From: Sesamum alatum
Lineage: Eukaryota > Streptophyta > Magnoliopsida > Lamiales > Pedaliaceae
Assembly: GCA_034509735.1 (NCBI GenBank)
Contig: JACGWO010000003.1
Coordinates: 40,222,873-40,286,872 of the forward strand
Direction: 5' to 3'
DNA: 64,000 bases
Every line of letters starts with the position of its first letter. The first letter of the stretch is position 1. The notes under the pieces were generated by a model. It did not search any database. It saw only the letters and a program-made list of their open reading frames with translations, and was not told where the DNA came from. This document shows positions 35,326 to 48,187 of this stretch, piece by piece. Position numbers and translations under genes: made by a program.

Positions 35326-35597
35326 TGTAATTACTTCATTTCAATTAATAAAGTTCATCGCATTCAATTAAAAAAAAAAAAAAGGAAAATACTGCCTCCG
35401 TTTCCACATTAAGTCTAATTTGAGGATGTAAACAAGTTAGCCAGTACAAAATTATTTTGATCCATTCAGTTTAACTATTTTAATTGCACCGCAATTATTT
35501 TTTTCATTTTTCTATGCTCTTTAAACCTGCTTTAATTATTCGATTCCAGATTCCAGCTTTTCCTGCCAATTGTTTGTAGATATGCTTTTCTTAACTC

Positions 35598-35633
<36 letters not shown>

Positions 35634-37079
35634 CGTGCATGCATATATATATATATATATATATATAGGTGTATGTATCCTTTTGCTGCATGTAGTAAAG
35701 TAAATGAAGATGCAGCTGCATCGACGTAGTTTCTTATACTTAGGGGAATAAAGACATGTAGCAGATATCATGTGTTGCATGTACAAAGTTTTCTATAAAT
35801 TAAATATTAATTAAAGCTTCTTAATCTTAGAATTATATCTCAGAATCTCCCGACTCAGAGGAATACTACTCTCCTCTCTTACAATATCTTCTTTCGATTC
35901 GATTCGATTCAGTTCAGGAAAACTGAACTATTAATGATTATTGTTGTTGAATCAATTGGTCTGAAATTACTGCTTCTGGAAATGTGGAATAATTAGATAT
36001 AGGTATATAGATATAAGCAGCTGATTAAGTAGGTACAAGCACCAGCTTTTTGGCTTGAAAAGATACATCTCAAAGTAGCATCCGATGCACATTGGTTCAA
36101 ACCCACTTCAATGGCTTTACTATGTGATCTGAGTAGAGAGTAGCGATCTCTTCAAAGGCTCCCAGATTGAAGTGTGGACCCTGAGAACGATAAGATCATC
36201 AGGCGAGTTGAGAGGTCTCTAATTAAAACCCTTCGATACTTAAGTTAGTTCGAGATCGAGATAGATAAATTCGACCTGAGAGTATTTAATATAGCTGGAT
36301 GTAATGTGTCTTGCCACAAAATGAGGTGAAATGAATCTATTTATAGGGTCAAATATGCCCACTTGTCTGGTCTATATGACGTCATCTCCAATCATGAATT
36401 TCAGAGGATCTATGGTCCAGATTTCAGGTCACTGGAGCAGGTGGATGGAGTGGGTTGGGTTGAGTGACCCGACCCTAGATAGAAAGATGCGGATCGTGGG
36501 AGTCTCAAGGGAAAACTCTAATTTGGTGTTGTAAGTATGGGGTGGTATTTGTTGTCCTATACAAATCTAACTCTATAAATTCTTGGTCCAGTAATTTTTT
36601 AAAATTCACAGGCTAGATTTGTCCTCAAATTGTCAAGTTTTTTAATTACATAATTAAATTGTCAAAATTGATTCAACAGGATCAAAATTGCCAACCCCTA
36701 TATATACTTATAAGATCAAAATTGCAATTTAGGGATGTAAAATTTTGGCAAAAAATAAAAGCTGTGGGTCATATTTAAAGATGCCAAAATATGTATTGGT
36801 CCAATTACTAAATCAAATAAAGAAATAATTTGGTGCTTTATTCGGGATTCATCTGTCTTAGAGGACTAAAATTGTACTCTTTTTTTCCTGAATTAGAATT
36901 CATGGAATTTTATTAGCGGATTGAATTTTCTATTCAAAATTTTATTGCATCTTTTATTCCATCCAGCATGTATATACATACCTAAATTAAATAAATGACG
37001 TAATTTTCGCACATAGCTTGTATATGTTAAGATAGACAGAATTATCTATTTTAAATCACATTACATATATTTTATTTTA
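35326..37079. other. Intergenic: microsatellites and a possible LTR scrap
   Basis: A compound GA then AT microsatellite lies at 35600-35667. 36100-36540 is less AT-rich, has CTATTTATAGGGTCAAATATG, and reads like part of a retrotransposon LTR or leader, but no TG/CA ends, primer-binding site or coding are seen. 36560-36740 has weak foldback character. Confidence 0.35.
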
Positions 37080-37521
37080 GGATAAATTACAACCACCTCC
37101 TTTTGGTACAATTACAAACCACTTGACTGTTTGAAAAATTACAAACATTACTTAAATTTGACGTTCGTATAATAATGAGCCCATTTCGTTAGCCTCCATT
37201 ATATTCTCATTCAAATTTTGTGGTGAACTATCAAAATGCCCTTTTCGATTATGACTTATGATTTTATATATATATAATTTTTATAAATTTCTAACATATT
37301 TTTATGGACTAATATGCCCTAAGAATTATTACTTTACCTGCTCTCGGAACATTTTTAAAATATATTTTTTAAAAATTTTAGCGAGGTAAAGTAGTAATTT
37401 TCATCTAATCAGCTAGTGGCTATACAAATTATTTTTCATTTTGAGAAGGTATTCATAATTATTCAAACAACAAGGATAGTTACAATTATACGAACTCATG
37501 GGAGGTAATTGTAATATACCC
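37080..37521. repeat. Foldback element, TTACA-arm type
   Basis: The left arm reads GGATAAATTACAACCACCTC; the right arm ends GGAGGTAATTGTAATATACC. The inner CTTGACTGTTTGAAAAATTA on the left fits the same family as 62951-63348. Flanks match only partly. Confidence 0.55.
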
Positions 37522-38763
37522 TCTCTTATAAATAGAATAGTTATAATAGAATTGTGGAATAGAAAATTTAATCTAGATTTAAAGAGACCAATCTCAATTA
37601 AACTTACTAAAAATAGAAAGATATAAGCACAAGTGAATGTATTAGGCAAAGAAAAAAACACTTAAGAGATATTGTTCAACACCAATTAAAAATAAACCAA
37701 TTGCATCAGGCAATGAAAATATTGTCGATCATAATGTAAGAAAATAAAACACATACCGATTTATCAAATGGGTTTATTCTATGGGACTAAGCTTGTAATT
37801 TGACCCGAGTGCTTTTCCCTCCATTCAACCGACTAAGACGCACATGTTTCTCACATGCCTTTTGCCGTTATATTTTAACGGCAGAACATGAAATGATCAA
37901 ATGTGTAACCATTTTGTCCTCATTCCTTCTATTTTAACTAAACACTAAACTACTTTGAAAAATTCATAAAAACGCACGACTATTTTTGAAATGGACTTAT
38001 TCTACGGGACTAAGTTTAAAGATATAAGAAGGAATAATGGCCGTATAGTACTGGATGAGAAGATCTATATTATAAGGAGAGAGTGGGCAGAGAAGTGTCC
38101 CTTTCCACATGCAATATTGAAAAAAAATAAAATATTTGTATAAAGTTGATATTCATTTCTTTGGCTTTATGGAAGATTTTGGATGCTTTTAAAAGCTGAA
38201 GTAGTATTAACAGTGTGTGTGTGTGTGTTTGTTCAGATTCGGTTTGGTAAAGAAGTTGCACAAGGAATTATATATGTAGTGGTATGAGGAATATATCACG
38301 TACCACCTTTTCTTGGATTCTTTCAATGGCTTATCTAAGAGATGGGACGTCATGGAAAATATGCCAAATTTGTTATTTTTTCTTTTATTCCCAATTTTTT
38401 ATTTTTAATATGCAAGAGTGAAAATATTTTATTTTATATGACTTTTTTTTACCGATAATGATTCTTTTTACTTGTCGGACGTAACTTTTTCTTTTTAATT
38501 ATGAGTTTTTCAATCATTACCTTAATAAATTAATACAATATATATTTTTTACAATGTATTAATATAACATCAATAATAATTTTAGATTGATGAAAAATAT
38601 GTGTATCGTGTTTATTCAAATAAAAAATACATTGATTTGCATCATTAATAATAGAAAATATAATTTCATCCATTAATTTAAATATATTTTTACTTTGTAC
38701 AAAAGCTGGAAAACACACATTTCTCATTGAAACATGAGCCGAGAAATTTGTGGGTAATGGGTC
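37522..38763. other. AT-rich intergenic sequence
   Basis: No gene recognised. A small inverted pair, GGGACTAAGCTTGTAA at about 37781 and a related GGGACTAAGTTTAAAG near 37998, are foldback relics. A TG run lies at 38213-38229. Confidence 0.4.
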
Positions 38764-39001
38764 GGGTTGTTAGGATTCGTCGGTGTGCACAAAAATTCCC
38801 AAGCTTAAATTTTTCACCAACTATATATCAAAGTGAACAGTAGGTCGTGTCAGAGTGTTACAAAAATTAAGTTCAAATAGACTCATCATGGACACCTCAT
38901 TGAACGGACTAACTTTCGAGGAATACTCCTTACGCCAAAATTCATTGGGACTCTAAGCCTCAACTTGAATATTGTGGCTCCACCGACATTCTAACAAACC
39001 C
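38764..39001. repeat. Element of 238 bases with about 20-bp terminal inverted repeats
   Basis: The left end is GGGTTGTTAGGATTCGTCGG. The right end is the complement of GGGTTTGTTAGAATGTCGGT. The body is of mixed composition and not itself inverted. No convincing target duplication. The inverted ends argue for a DNA transposon over a solo LTR. Confidence 0.5.
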
Positions 39002-40017
39002 AGTTTCTACTGGATCAAGTATTATAAACCAGCTACCGTCATCATATAATACACTCATATAATAATGGCGAGTTCTACTTTGAGTTCATGACACTCAAAT
39101 AGAGACCTAAGGACCGACAACCAAATCACTACGTCGACGGTAGCAATATAAGCAGTTGATGCTGAAAATACTTTGGTCCCAAGGAAGATAATGAAGAATG
39201 GAGCACTTTTAGTAGTTTTTTAGCACTGATACAAATTTCCAGGGAGTGATTTTGGTGGTGGGCTGCATAAACATAGAGGACCTGTTCCTCCCCAAACTGG
39301 CTACCAGCCATGAACCAAACTTTCACCTTTAAACTATGGTGTGAACTCCAGAACCATGAACATGGACACTAAAAAGACAAACTATGAGATATAACAAAGG
39401 GCATGCGCACATAGCTATATTAAGTATTCATCAAAGGTGATTCAGTTGAAACTATTGGAATAAATTACGTTAAGACGTAGACATCGATACATTACTCATA
39501 CGAGGGACTTGAGGCCTGAGCAGTCAGTAATAGTTATTTTCTAGCTACAATGATTCAAATGCTTTACTATAGTGTTAGAACCTCAGGAAACTGCCTTATG
39601 TTCGCCAATTTTCACTATCCGCTCGACCGGATTTATAATTGGGTGGTCTGCCATATGCAGAAACACAGAAACAACCAAGAAAATAAAGGCAACTGGATCC
39701 TATAAGAACTCCCTACCTATTCTATGTTCACTCACTTACTCATCCACTTCTATAATTCTAATTCTGTTCTTTTCTTGGAAGCGAGTGTTTTGAGCACCGA
39801 GCAACATGTAAAAGGACAACCTGATGCATATATATACTAATGGAACTACAAGTCATATCTTACCCAAACTATGTACAATGTTGAGAATGTATCTACCTCA
39901 AGTCATGTCTTCTTTTTTCCTTTATTCTTTATTTACCACTAATTCACACGACTACTACTTTATAACAGTTTGTGTGCATCATACGCCATGTACAAGCTAG
40001 CAGCTCAGAGAAGGGTT
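39002..40017 (-). other. 3' flank of the phosphatase gene and unassigned sequence
   Basis: 39100-40017 has higher GC than typical intergenic DNA here. The part next to 40017 should contain the 3' UTR of the minus-strand phosphatase. Short frames at 39129-39326 (minus) and 39572-39793 (plus) show no family similarity. Confidence 0.4.
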
Positions 40018-41365
40018 TTAGCAAGCACGCGCTTCAGTCAGCTGCCTCATGACTGGTCCATAATTACCCGAAACTTTTAGAGATGAAAAGAGGCAGGATA
40101 ACCTAGCCATCATTGCCCTTCTCCTCATCATTCTGGGCACAACCATCAGCTCCTTACCAGAGTCGTTGGAACAAGGGCCATGATATCCTTCAAGATCTGC
40201 TTTTGTAATTAATACAGCATCTCCGGACACAGACATTGCTTTAGAAGCCATACACTGCTGCTGATATTCTTGAACTGCCTGAAAGCAGAACATCAAGTTG
40301 AGAAACCTTCGAACCACCTTGATCATATGAATAAGTGGCTTAAAACAAAAATTCAGCCCAAAATGCAATTTCATCAAATGATTGTTTACCTTCCATTGTG
40401 ACGGAGCCAATAGCACCCTGGGTCGTCTAGACCGAACATATTCAAATGCAGCAGCTGGACTCATATGCTTGTATTCAACCTGAACATTGTAGTGTCAGAT
40501 TGTCAGCAATTAACCAGAGGCATTGCTGCACAATATATTCTACACAGAAAATTGAGCAGTACCAGATAACAAAGAACAATGGTTGTGCTCCTCCCTCTCC
40601 CCGCTTTGCAGTGGACATATGTCGTTTGACCAATAGAAGCATTTCCTGCGACAAAAAGGAATGATCAACAACTGATTAAATTAGCATACAACTGTTTGAC
40701 AACGATTGTACTATCATGCACTAAACAAACATAACAGAGACCAAAATTAAACGAAGCCACATACTGTGAATGAAATCCACAGCTCTGTTGATGTCCACAA
40801 AAGAAGGAGCAAAGAGGTAATCCCTGGTAGGGATTTCAAGATGGTCTATCCCATGAGCCTGGAAAATGAAAATACAAAGAGTAAGGCAATTAAGAAAAAA
40901 CTGACAAAAGAATTAATGTTAATACTTCAATTATTCCACCATGGACGGACGGCCTCAATTGTCCAAACCGCCAAATATACAGCCTCAATGGAAAACTATT
41001 TTACAATTCCTTTTAGTAGGCTAACAAAACAGTTAAAACTTCATCTTTGCATTTAATTTTGATTACTATGTTGTCTTAAGTTGATAAATGAAATTCATTG
41101 CTCCAAGGCAACAAAAGCACGACTTCAAGGTGAAAAACAAGCCAACAATCTAGTTTCCATTTTCTTCACCATCTGCATTGTAGATAATGATGTATGAAGT
41201 TACATATAAAACATTCATTGCAACTAACACTACAAATCAATCCAGAATGGCACATCCAATTGGCAATCTACATATGAAATGGAAAATCACAATCATAGTC
41301 AGATTTCTCAACAGATTGTGGCAATTATTTCGAGAAAGCTTCATCAATTTACACACGCACACACA

Positions 41366-41396
<31 letters not shown>

Positions 41397-42438
41397 CAGC
41401 AGTTCCATCCAACAACCAGCTTAGTATGCCAATAAAAATATTTTCACAACAAAAACCGGCCTTGAGCTCCATGCTGCCACTATTTGAATCAAAAGCTCAT
41501 GGAACTTGCATATGGCCCTTATTAGGAATAGAGAACAGAATAGGGAGCATCAGACATGAAATAGTAACCCCAAAAGTATGAAATCAATTTAGGAAAGAGA
41601 AACAAAACCACTCACATAGTATAAAGACGTTGGCACCAGAGTTTCATATGGCTCATTCAGAGTAATTACACCACCAACTCCAAGCTGCTTCAAGCGAGGT
41701 ACATCCTTTGGGAATGGAACAGCCCCCAATAGGAGAAACTAAATATTCATCAAGAAAGCAAACTTAGCATATGTACTTTGTGTAATCTTCTCAAATAGAG
41801 TGAGACGAAAAGGTTTTAGGGGCCACGATGACGAGGATATCGTTAAGGAAAGAATCGGATTCATCATAAATTTAACTCAACAAGCATCATCACCAAACCT
41901 TGATCAAGAAGCAAACCCCTAGAAATATGTATACTTAAGAATTCAATCTAACAATATATTGCTGCTGATAAGTATGAAAATACTGATTTGTTTTTCCACG
42001 CTTATAAGATAAATTCTATTTCATCAAATTTTCAACAATATGCCAAAAAGCATAATAAGAATGGATGGCAATAATAAAAAGGAAATTAAAAATGAACTGA
42101 CAAAAGTTGATGCTAACAATTAAACAGAGTAATTACCTAAAAACTAACTACATGTAGTCAACTGATAAAAAAAATTAATAATAATAATATTAATAAGGCT
42201 ACATAAGGTATCTCATGTCCAGATTTTATACCTGATCAATCTGATCCCACCACCGGAACTCAGATTGAATTTTGTTCCGGAAAACGTTATACAAAAGGGT
42301 CGGGTAGAATAGGATCCGAGCCCCAGCTCCGACTAAAGCCCTCTTCGCATCAACACGAACTTCGATCAGCCTTCTTTCTTTATCACTACTGCTCTTGACA
42401 ATACTCTTTGTGGAATCATCCAGCTCCTCGATCTTCAT
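40018..42438 (-). CDS. PTPMT1: PTPMT1/DSP8-like dual-specificity phosphatase (6 exons)
   Basis: Cys-dependent phosphatase of the PTPMT1 group, whose members dephosphorylate phosphatidylglycerophosphate to phosphatidylglycerol for mitochondrial cardiolipin synthesis; plant members are also called DSP8. Exons on the minus strand: 42438-42232, 41738-41616, 40858-40765, 40645-40563, 40479-40390, 40278-40018, giving 285 residues with all introns GT-AG. Hallmarks: LVGAGARILFYPTLLYNV and FRWWDQID near the N terminus, LLLGAVPFPKDV, GVITLNEPYET, IPTRDYLFAPS with the likely acid Asp123, and the loop HCKAGRGRST with Cys154 and Arg160. The start MKIEELDD is the only ATG in this exon's open frame. The C-terminal 85 residues are less conserved and basic. 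No break. Substrate assignment is from the family. Confidence 0.93.
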
Positions 42439-42938
42439 GGCAATCAACAATCAACAAAGGAATATGAAAACTAAATGATCTGCGGAGAGAATTGACAGCG
42501 AAACAAGAACCCAGAAACCAACTGACAGAAACAATCACTAAAGGCCCTCAATCGAATGAAATTAAATCCACCGGATCGACTGAGTAAATGCGGGTGATCA
42601 TCCAAAGGCTAATTACAGGCTAGGGATTTGTGAATAATGGTAAAACTCAGGGAAAAATTGCGATGATCAAGAGAGGGGTTCGTCGGAATCGGGATGATCC
42701 AGCCATTATGAGACGAAGATTGTGGAAAATCGAGAAGTGGGAGTGTGTGCGAAGAAGCAGGAGAGTTGGATGGATTGAGGTTAGCGAGAGAAGTCAAAAT
42801 GGGAAAGAGGGGTGCGAGTGGGGGCAATAAGCTCGGGAGTTGTGGTTTCTTTATTTTATCAAGAAAATTGGATTTTCCAACCATTGGATAATCCCACAAG
42901 ATTATTAGATCGGATGGTTGGTTTTTATCTAAAATTTA
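42439..42938 (-). promoter_or_regulatory. Leader and proximal promoter of the phosphatase gene
   Basis: Less AT-rich up to about 42830, consistent with 5' UTR and promoter. A 96-codon minus-strand frame (42609-42899) is out of frame with the gene and has no known similarity. A foldback lies immediately upstream at 42939-43381. Confidence 0.4.
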
Positions 42939-43381
42939 GCAAAATGACACTTTTAGTCCCATAATAAAGGGGTTCAACACTTTTAGTTTCATAGAATACG
43001 GGGTTCAACATTACTTTACGTAATTTTCAATATAATCCCATTTTTTAAGTTTGGCTAGTATTTTCTTGTTTCAATAATTTAGAAGAACACGAAAATTTGT
43101 TTACATACCCAAATTAGAAAAATTCGACACAGCTATTCCTATACTTTATGGAATTTTCAAAATGATCCCAAAAGTGGAAAACTCAACACGTTTAGTCCCA
43201 TAAAGCAAATGACTAAATGTGCCGAGTTTTCTCAATTTTAGGACCATTTTAAAAATTTCATAAAGTAGAGGACTAAATGTGTTGAATTTTCCCAATTTTG
43301 AGACCATTTTGAAAAATTCATAAAATATAAGGCTAAATATATTGAACCTCTATCTTATAAAATTAAAATATGATTTTGCCC
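42939..43381. repeat. Foldback element upstream of the phosphatase gene
   Basis: GCAAAATGACACTTTTAGTC on the left answers the complement of GGGCAAAATCATATTTTAAT on the right. Repeated blocks GGACTAAATGTGTTGAATTT and GACTAAATGTGCCGAGTTTT are tandem in the right arm. The target duplication is uncertain. Confidence 0.5.
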
Positions 43382-44220
43382 TAAATTATTTATCCAAATA
43401 GATTTGTTTGGATCGAATCAATTATCCAGCAATTGTATTTATCACGCTTTTTTCAAGTATGTATTAATGAAATTGGATTTGGATTGATCAATAATATCTT
43501 AGTCTAGTTATTAAGGTTGATGTCTCGAACAAATTCGAAATTATGGATAGATTCACATCAAACATATCGGTATTTATCTCACTTTATTATAGTTTATTAT
43601 AATTTATTACATTTTTCTCAATTATACTATTGATTGGGTATGGATATATTCAGGTGCTTACCCTAAAAAAAATCTATCTGGAGTGGAACTTTTTTAATTT
43701 TTGTTACAATTCGCGTCTCATCAAATAAATTTGAACAAGTAAAATGTGTTTTCTATCATTGCACAATTTCTACGTGATATGTATTTATTCAAATTTAAAA
43801 CATTAATCAAGCATAAAATAATTACTCTGTTATTTTATTAATATTTTGTTTGAATGAGTTTATAAGTTTTTTAAACGTCTTATAAAATATTTAAAAACTC
43901 AAAAAGTGTTGTAAAGAATTTAAATAAATCTTTCTAAAAGCCAAACTTATGAAATTTGAAACTTTTGTGAGAAAAACAAAGAGTTGCTGACTTATTTGTA
44001 AAATTTTAGTAAGATTTTTTAAATAATTAAAAAATTAACATTACTTATATCTTATAATACACATGATTTTACTTTAACAGCATACTTCAAATATTTAATT
44101 TTAAAATAAATTAACATCTTCCATCTTCTAAAATATTTATTAAAAAAAATATTTCATAAAATACACTAGTTTGAGAAAGAGATATAAATGAATTTAGCTA
44201 AAAAAAAAAATGATTTTACA
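43382..44220. other. AT-rich intergenic sequence
   Basis: No gene seen. 43850-44000 has AGTTTATAAG/CCAAACTTATGA phrases suggestive of a decayed MITE. Confidence 0.35.
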
Positions 44221-44626
44221 TCTATCTATCAATACTATTAATTAAGTGAGAGTAACCATTGTTTCACGAAATGTACATTGATGAAAAATGCCCTCAACAT
44301 ATTTATTTTTACCATCTTGTTAAAGTTAATCTTCTATCAATAATAATATATATAAGGTCAAATCATCTTATCAGTTTTGGCTAGTTATTAAGTGTGAGGG
44401 CTTTAGGGTAATTAATTTTGATTGACAAATTGTGTGTTGACTAAAATACACTAACAAGGTAACACTCTCTTTATTCACTTAATTTTAGCAATAATTTTCT
44501 TACTGCATATTAAAGTTAATATTAAATAATTTTGGCACATTATTATTTTATTTTCTTTTATTTAATCAAATAAATATAATTAAATTTTAAATTATGTACA
44601 CTCGTTGAATGTATTTCAACTGCTAG
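44221..44626 (+). mobile_element. Short non-autonomous Helitron (406 bases)
   Basis: The 5' end TCTATCTATCAATACTATTA follows an A. The 3' end has a stem-loop (TACACTCGTTGAATGTA, 44597-44613), then TTTCAACTG and CTAG at 44623-44626, followed by T. No coding. Confidence 0.65.
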
Positions 44627-44734
44627 TATTATAGTAGTGATTTAACCCTTCTATTTTCAACAATAAAATTCGTGTAACAGAAGTATACTTATGTTGCTAT
44701 TCTTTGATGGTTAGTATTTATGGTAGTAATCATA

Positions 44735-45360
44735 CGTAGGGGTGACAATTGCTTTCGAATTCAAACAAAATAGGCCTGAACTCAATCCTATTAGGGACAA
44801 GCTCAGTTCCAAAAAATAGAGACCACGAGGGGTATCGGGTCCCAAAACTTAAGACCCACACGAATCAGAGATGAGTCTTGAGTCCATAAGGACGCCCTGA
44901 TAGAATTAATTTAATATACATATATACATATATTTATATAATTTTTTATGTAACTTTTTCATCCCTTCAGTAGGACCCTTCATCCCAGCCCCAAGTTAGA
45001 GTCTGGTCTTGCGTTTCCTCATTGTGCCCTAGCTCTCTCTTCCCTCTTTCTCGATTTCTCTTCCACTCGTTCTACCCTCACCTCACCTCGTCGCTCACCC
45101 TTGCCATCGTCCTTTGTTGTTGTTGTCGTTGTGATTGCCGCTCTCTCTTCTTTCTTTCCTTTATTTATATAAAAAAAAAACAAAAACAAAATAGGGAGTT
45201 GGGTCTATTGGGTCGGACCCGTCCGGATAGGTTTCGAGTCCCGAGTTTGTCCCAACTTCGTATTTTCTTTCGATGTCCCACCCTTCGATTTTGAGTCCTG
45301 AGTCTATCATGCGGAATACCATCTAAAATACCTATGGGAGAACTTTTTGTCACACCTTAA
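44735..45360. mobile_element. Composite element with GGGTCGGACCC motifs and CT-rich core
   Basis: The outer parts carry GGGTATCGGGTCCCAAAACT (44830 region) and GGGTCGGACCCGTCCGGATA (45210 region), plus other GGGTC/GAGTCC phrases, typical of a plant dispersed repeat. The core at 44990-45160 is CT-rich and resembles a gene leader; it may be a captured fragment. The 90-codon frame over the core has no known similarity. Confidence 0.4.
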
Positions 45361-46220
45361 CGCTAAGGATTTGGCTTCATATTTCAATGTTTCTATGTTA
45401 TTGTTGTTGTTCATAATGGAGATCTCTTGGACTTTAAGAATAACTTAGGCTTGAATACAAAAGTTTTTTGTTATAATTAGTGTAAGAATAAATTATACAC
45501 ATTTTTTTTTAACTTTTAGAATATAGAAATCTTGTTTTTAATAGCCGAGTTTCAGAATTTTAGACTTTCGAAATTTTGAAACCTCTAAAAGATGAATTTA
45601 TCCTTAAAGAATAATAACAGGACCAAAAAATTTAGGGATCCACATATTTTTGCGCCCGACGACTTGATCTCAATATGACCAAATGACCTTTTATGGCCAT
45701 TGATTATATTATCTTCTTAAGTCCAGGATCTACAAATATTGATAATCGTGAATTCAAAAGGTACATTTCCTGACATTAATTCCATTTTAGCTGCTCCACC
45801 TGATTCAAAATTACTTAATCTGACTTAAATATTGATGGCTTATTGTTTGAGGGTCATCTCGACTGAGTATAACAGTTTTTTTGTTCTCAGGTACTCCTTT
45901 ATTTAAAGTAGAGGCTATTTAAAAATAAATAAATAAAAATAATATATATATATATATATATATATATTTTTTAAAAAAAAAGGTAGAGGCTATTTATGTT
46001 TATTGCTTTTGATAGCATGATAACAACAACCTTGACTTGGATCAAAATCTATTTGCATCACCCTAGGACTGTAAACAAATTAAATGTATGCCTAATTAAA
46101 TAGCGACATGTGCAAACTAACATAATAAATTTCATTTTTTATTTTATCTATTTGTATTTTGATAGTTTAATTGAAGTTCAATTCTTAAAGTAAAAGTATT
46201 AATTGATATTACTATTTGGG
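45361..46220. other. Intergenic sequence with an AT microsatellite
   Basis: An AT run lies at 45943-45967. GTAGAGGCTATTTA occurs on both sides of it (45908 and 45983), a short direct repeat. No gene seen. Confidence 0.4.
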
Positions 46221-47114
46221 GTTAAATTCATTTTGATCTCCTGTGATATGGAAAAATACAAAAAAAAAATCCTTATGATAATTAAAAGATTAATTTCACC
46301 CTTTGTGTTATGAAGAAAGAATCACACTGCCCCCCGATCAACTAGAACCTAATTTTTCAGGGGCAATCCATATATATAGGGTTGTTGACCTGCTTAGACT
46401 AGAGCCCCACTTTAAAGTGTTTGACATACGAAATATGAGAAAAAACCCTTGTTTTTCGAGAGCCAAAGGTTACTTTGCTAAAAATCTGTAAATCTTCCAT
46501 TAGTTATGTAAAAGAAACCAATAGAATCAAGGGAGAAAGGTTACTGAAGGTATGTTCTCCCATTTTTGTTGTTTTTTTTATTTTATGGTAATATTTGAGT
46601 GAGTAAATTAACATATGCGTAGGGTTTTATATTGTTGGAGAGGGAGAAATCGAGACTCCATAATGATTTTTGCTTTTTGTTGGTAATGAAGGTAGGATTA
46701 AGGTTTTTGTGGTTTTTATTCTTATTTTTCTGAACATAAAACCGTGAACTTTTTATGTAGGGTTTTTTATTTGGGTTTCGTCTGGAATGAAATTAAAGAG
46801 CCTTAGGGTTATCAATAATATTTGAGGTGAGTTTCCCAAATCTATTACTTTATTGCATTTTTGAATATTTTCTTGTTAAATTTCTCGATTAAGAACTTAT
46901 CTTCTTTATTTTATTACTGATTTGATATAAAGACCAAAATAGAGGAACGATTGGGACTTGGTGCTGTGATGGAGACAATGACGATATGTTGGATATCCTC
47001 ATTCATATTTTTTGTTTCTTATATTGCTATTCACTATGTTATGTATGGTATATTCATTATGTGTAGACTACATCCAAACCACTTATGCACCCCTAAAACC
47101 ACCAATAGTTAAAA

Positions 47115-47280
47115 CAAAAAGGATAGACCTAAGAAGCTTGCGAAGAGGGGCCCGGATGAGGTGCAAACCACTTCTACAAGAAAGGGTTTGACACATACTT
47201 GCAGCAAGTGCTTGAAGAGAGGCGCAACAAGGACAGTTGCAAGAATCCACCACATTCAAAGTCAAAATTTTACAAGCTAA
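47115..47280 (+). pseudogene. MuDR-type transposase C-terminal CCHC zinc-knuckle relic
   Basis: Reads KKDRPKKLAKRGPDEVQTTS, then THTCSKCLKRG, a frame change at about 47224, then NKDSCKNPPHSKSKF. This matches the basic (G)RPKK tract and C-x2-C-x4-H-x4-C knuckle at the end of plant MURA transposases. A one-base loss at the His codon breaks it. A GTGAGG donor follows at 47282. Confidence 0.6.
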
Positions 47281-47298
47281 GGTGAGGTTAACTACAAC

Positions 47299-48179
47299 CA
47301 GGGGCGAGCCCATGCCCTATCGATCCCATGCGGCTGACAGGGCTTGGCCCAATGTAGCCCATTGGACTTGCCTTTAATTTTTTTTTTATATACAGTATTT
47401 TGAAGTGGGCTTTTGGAGTTGACAAGGCCCTGTTAACTCTAAAATCCCACTTTAAGGCTTCAATTTTCCATTTTAAGGCCCATTTTAAGGCCATCAACTT
47501 AGGGTAAAAGCCATTTATGATAAGAAGTAAATTGAGGTTGCAGTTCACCAATTTTGTGGACTCACATTTTGTTAACCCATTTACAAATTTGATAGTTACT
47601 ATTAACTATACAACCTTTAGAAATTGAATAAAAAATTGATATCTTCTTGCACAAGTCGAATTATTGGGGCTAAAATTAAAAAATAATAATAATAATAATA
47701 AAAATCTGACAACTGTTTTACATCCACGACTCACGATAGGAAAAATTCAAGCCAAATTTCAAAAGTTACTATCTTCTTCTTCAAGGGCACGGAGAGAGTC
47801 ACGATTAGTTTGTGCAAGAAAAATAAAATCCACAACTTCTCTTGTGCAAAAGAGCTTTTTCAGCAATGAATATCGTCAAAATCGAATTGCGAAATAAGAT
47901 AAGTGATGAATGGTTGAATGACTTGATGATTTGTTATATTGAGCGAGAGATATTTGTTGATATCAATGATAAAGTAATTTTACAACATTTTCAAAATATG
48001 CAAACTCGTAGATTTCAACTTGCCCCTTGTTGTCAGAGTAATAGTGATAGGAATTAGTTGTACTTATATAATGATATGTATTTAACTATGATGAACTACA
48101 ATAATTTAATTTTTTGGATGGACTTGCAGTGAATGTTAAATTTTGACAGGGCTAAGCCAAGTTTCTGGCTTCGCCCCTG
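47299..48179 (+). mobile_element. hAT transposon with perfect 8-bp target duplication
   Basis: The ends CAGGGGCGAGCC and the complement of CAGGGGCGAAGCC are inverted. Flanking ACTACAAC is identical at 47291-47298 and 48180-48187, the 8-bp duplication typical of hAT elements. The interior keeps only the C-terminal transposase piece, so this is an internally deleted copy. Confidence 0.88.
47842..48057 (+). pseudogene. hAT transposase C-terminal dimerisation fragment
   Basis: Encodes CKRAFSAMNIVKIELRNKIS, then DEWLNDLMICYIEREIF and FQNMQTRRFQL. These are typical of the C-terminal hAT dimerisation end of plant TTF-type zinc-finger transposases (RAFSAM...LRN...WLND). The upstream open frame at 47664-47897 overlaps it in another frame and suggests a frameshift. 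The remainder of the protein is missing. Confidence 0.75.
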
Positions 48180-48187
48180 ACTACAAC

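Noticed and set aside
38764..39001. Solo LTR
   Set aside because: The ends form an inverted repeat of about 20 bases starting GGGTT and no 5-bp duplication is seen, which favours a DNA element.
42439..42450. Four-codon N-terminal extension (TTG start) of the phosphatase
   Set aside because: The apparent extension begins at TTG, not ATG; nuclear genes normally start at ATG, and the next codon set gives the family start.
42609..42899. 96-codon minus-strand frame as an N-terminal extension of the phosphatase
   Set aside because: It is out of frame with the phosphatase start at 42438, no splice donor is evident, and MKIEELDD matches the expected family start.
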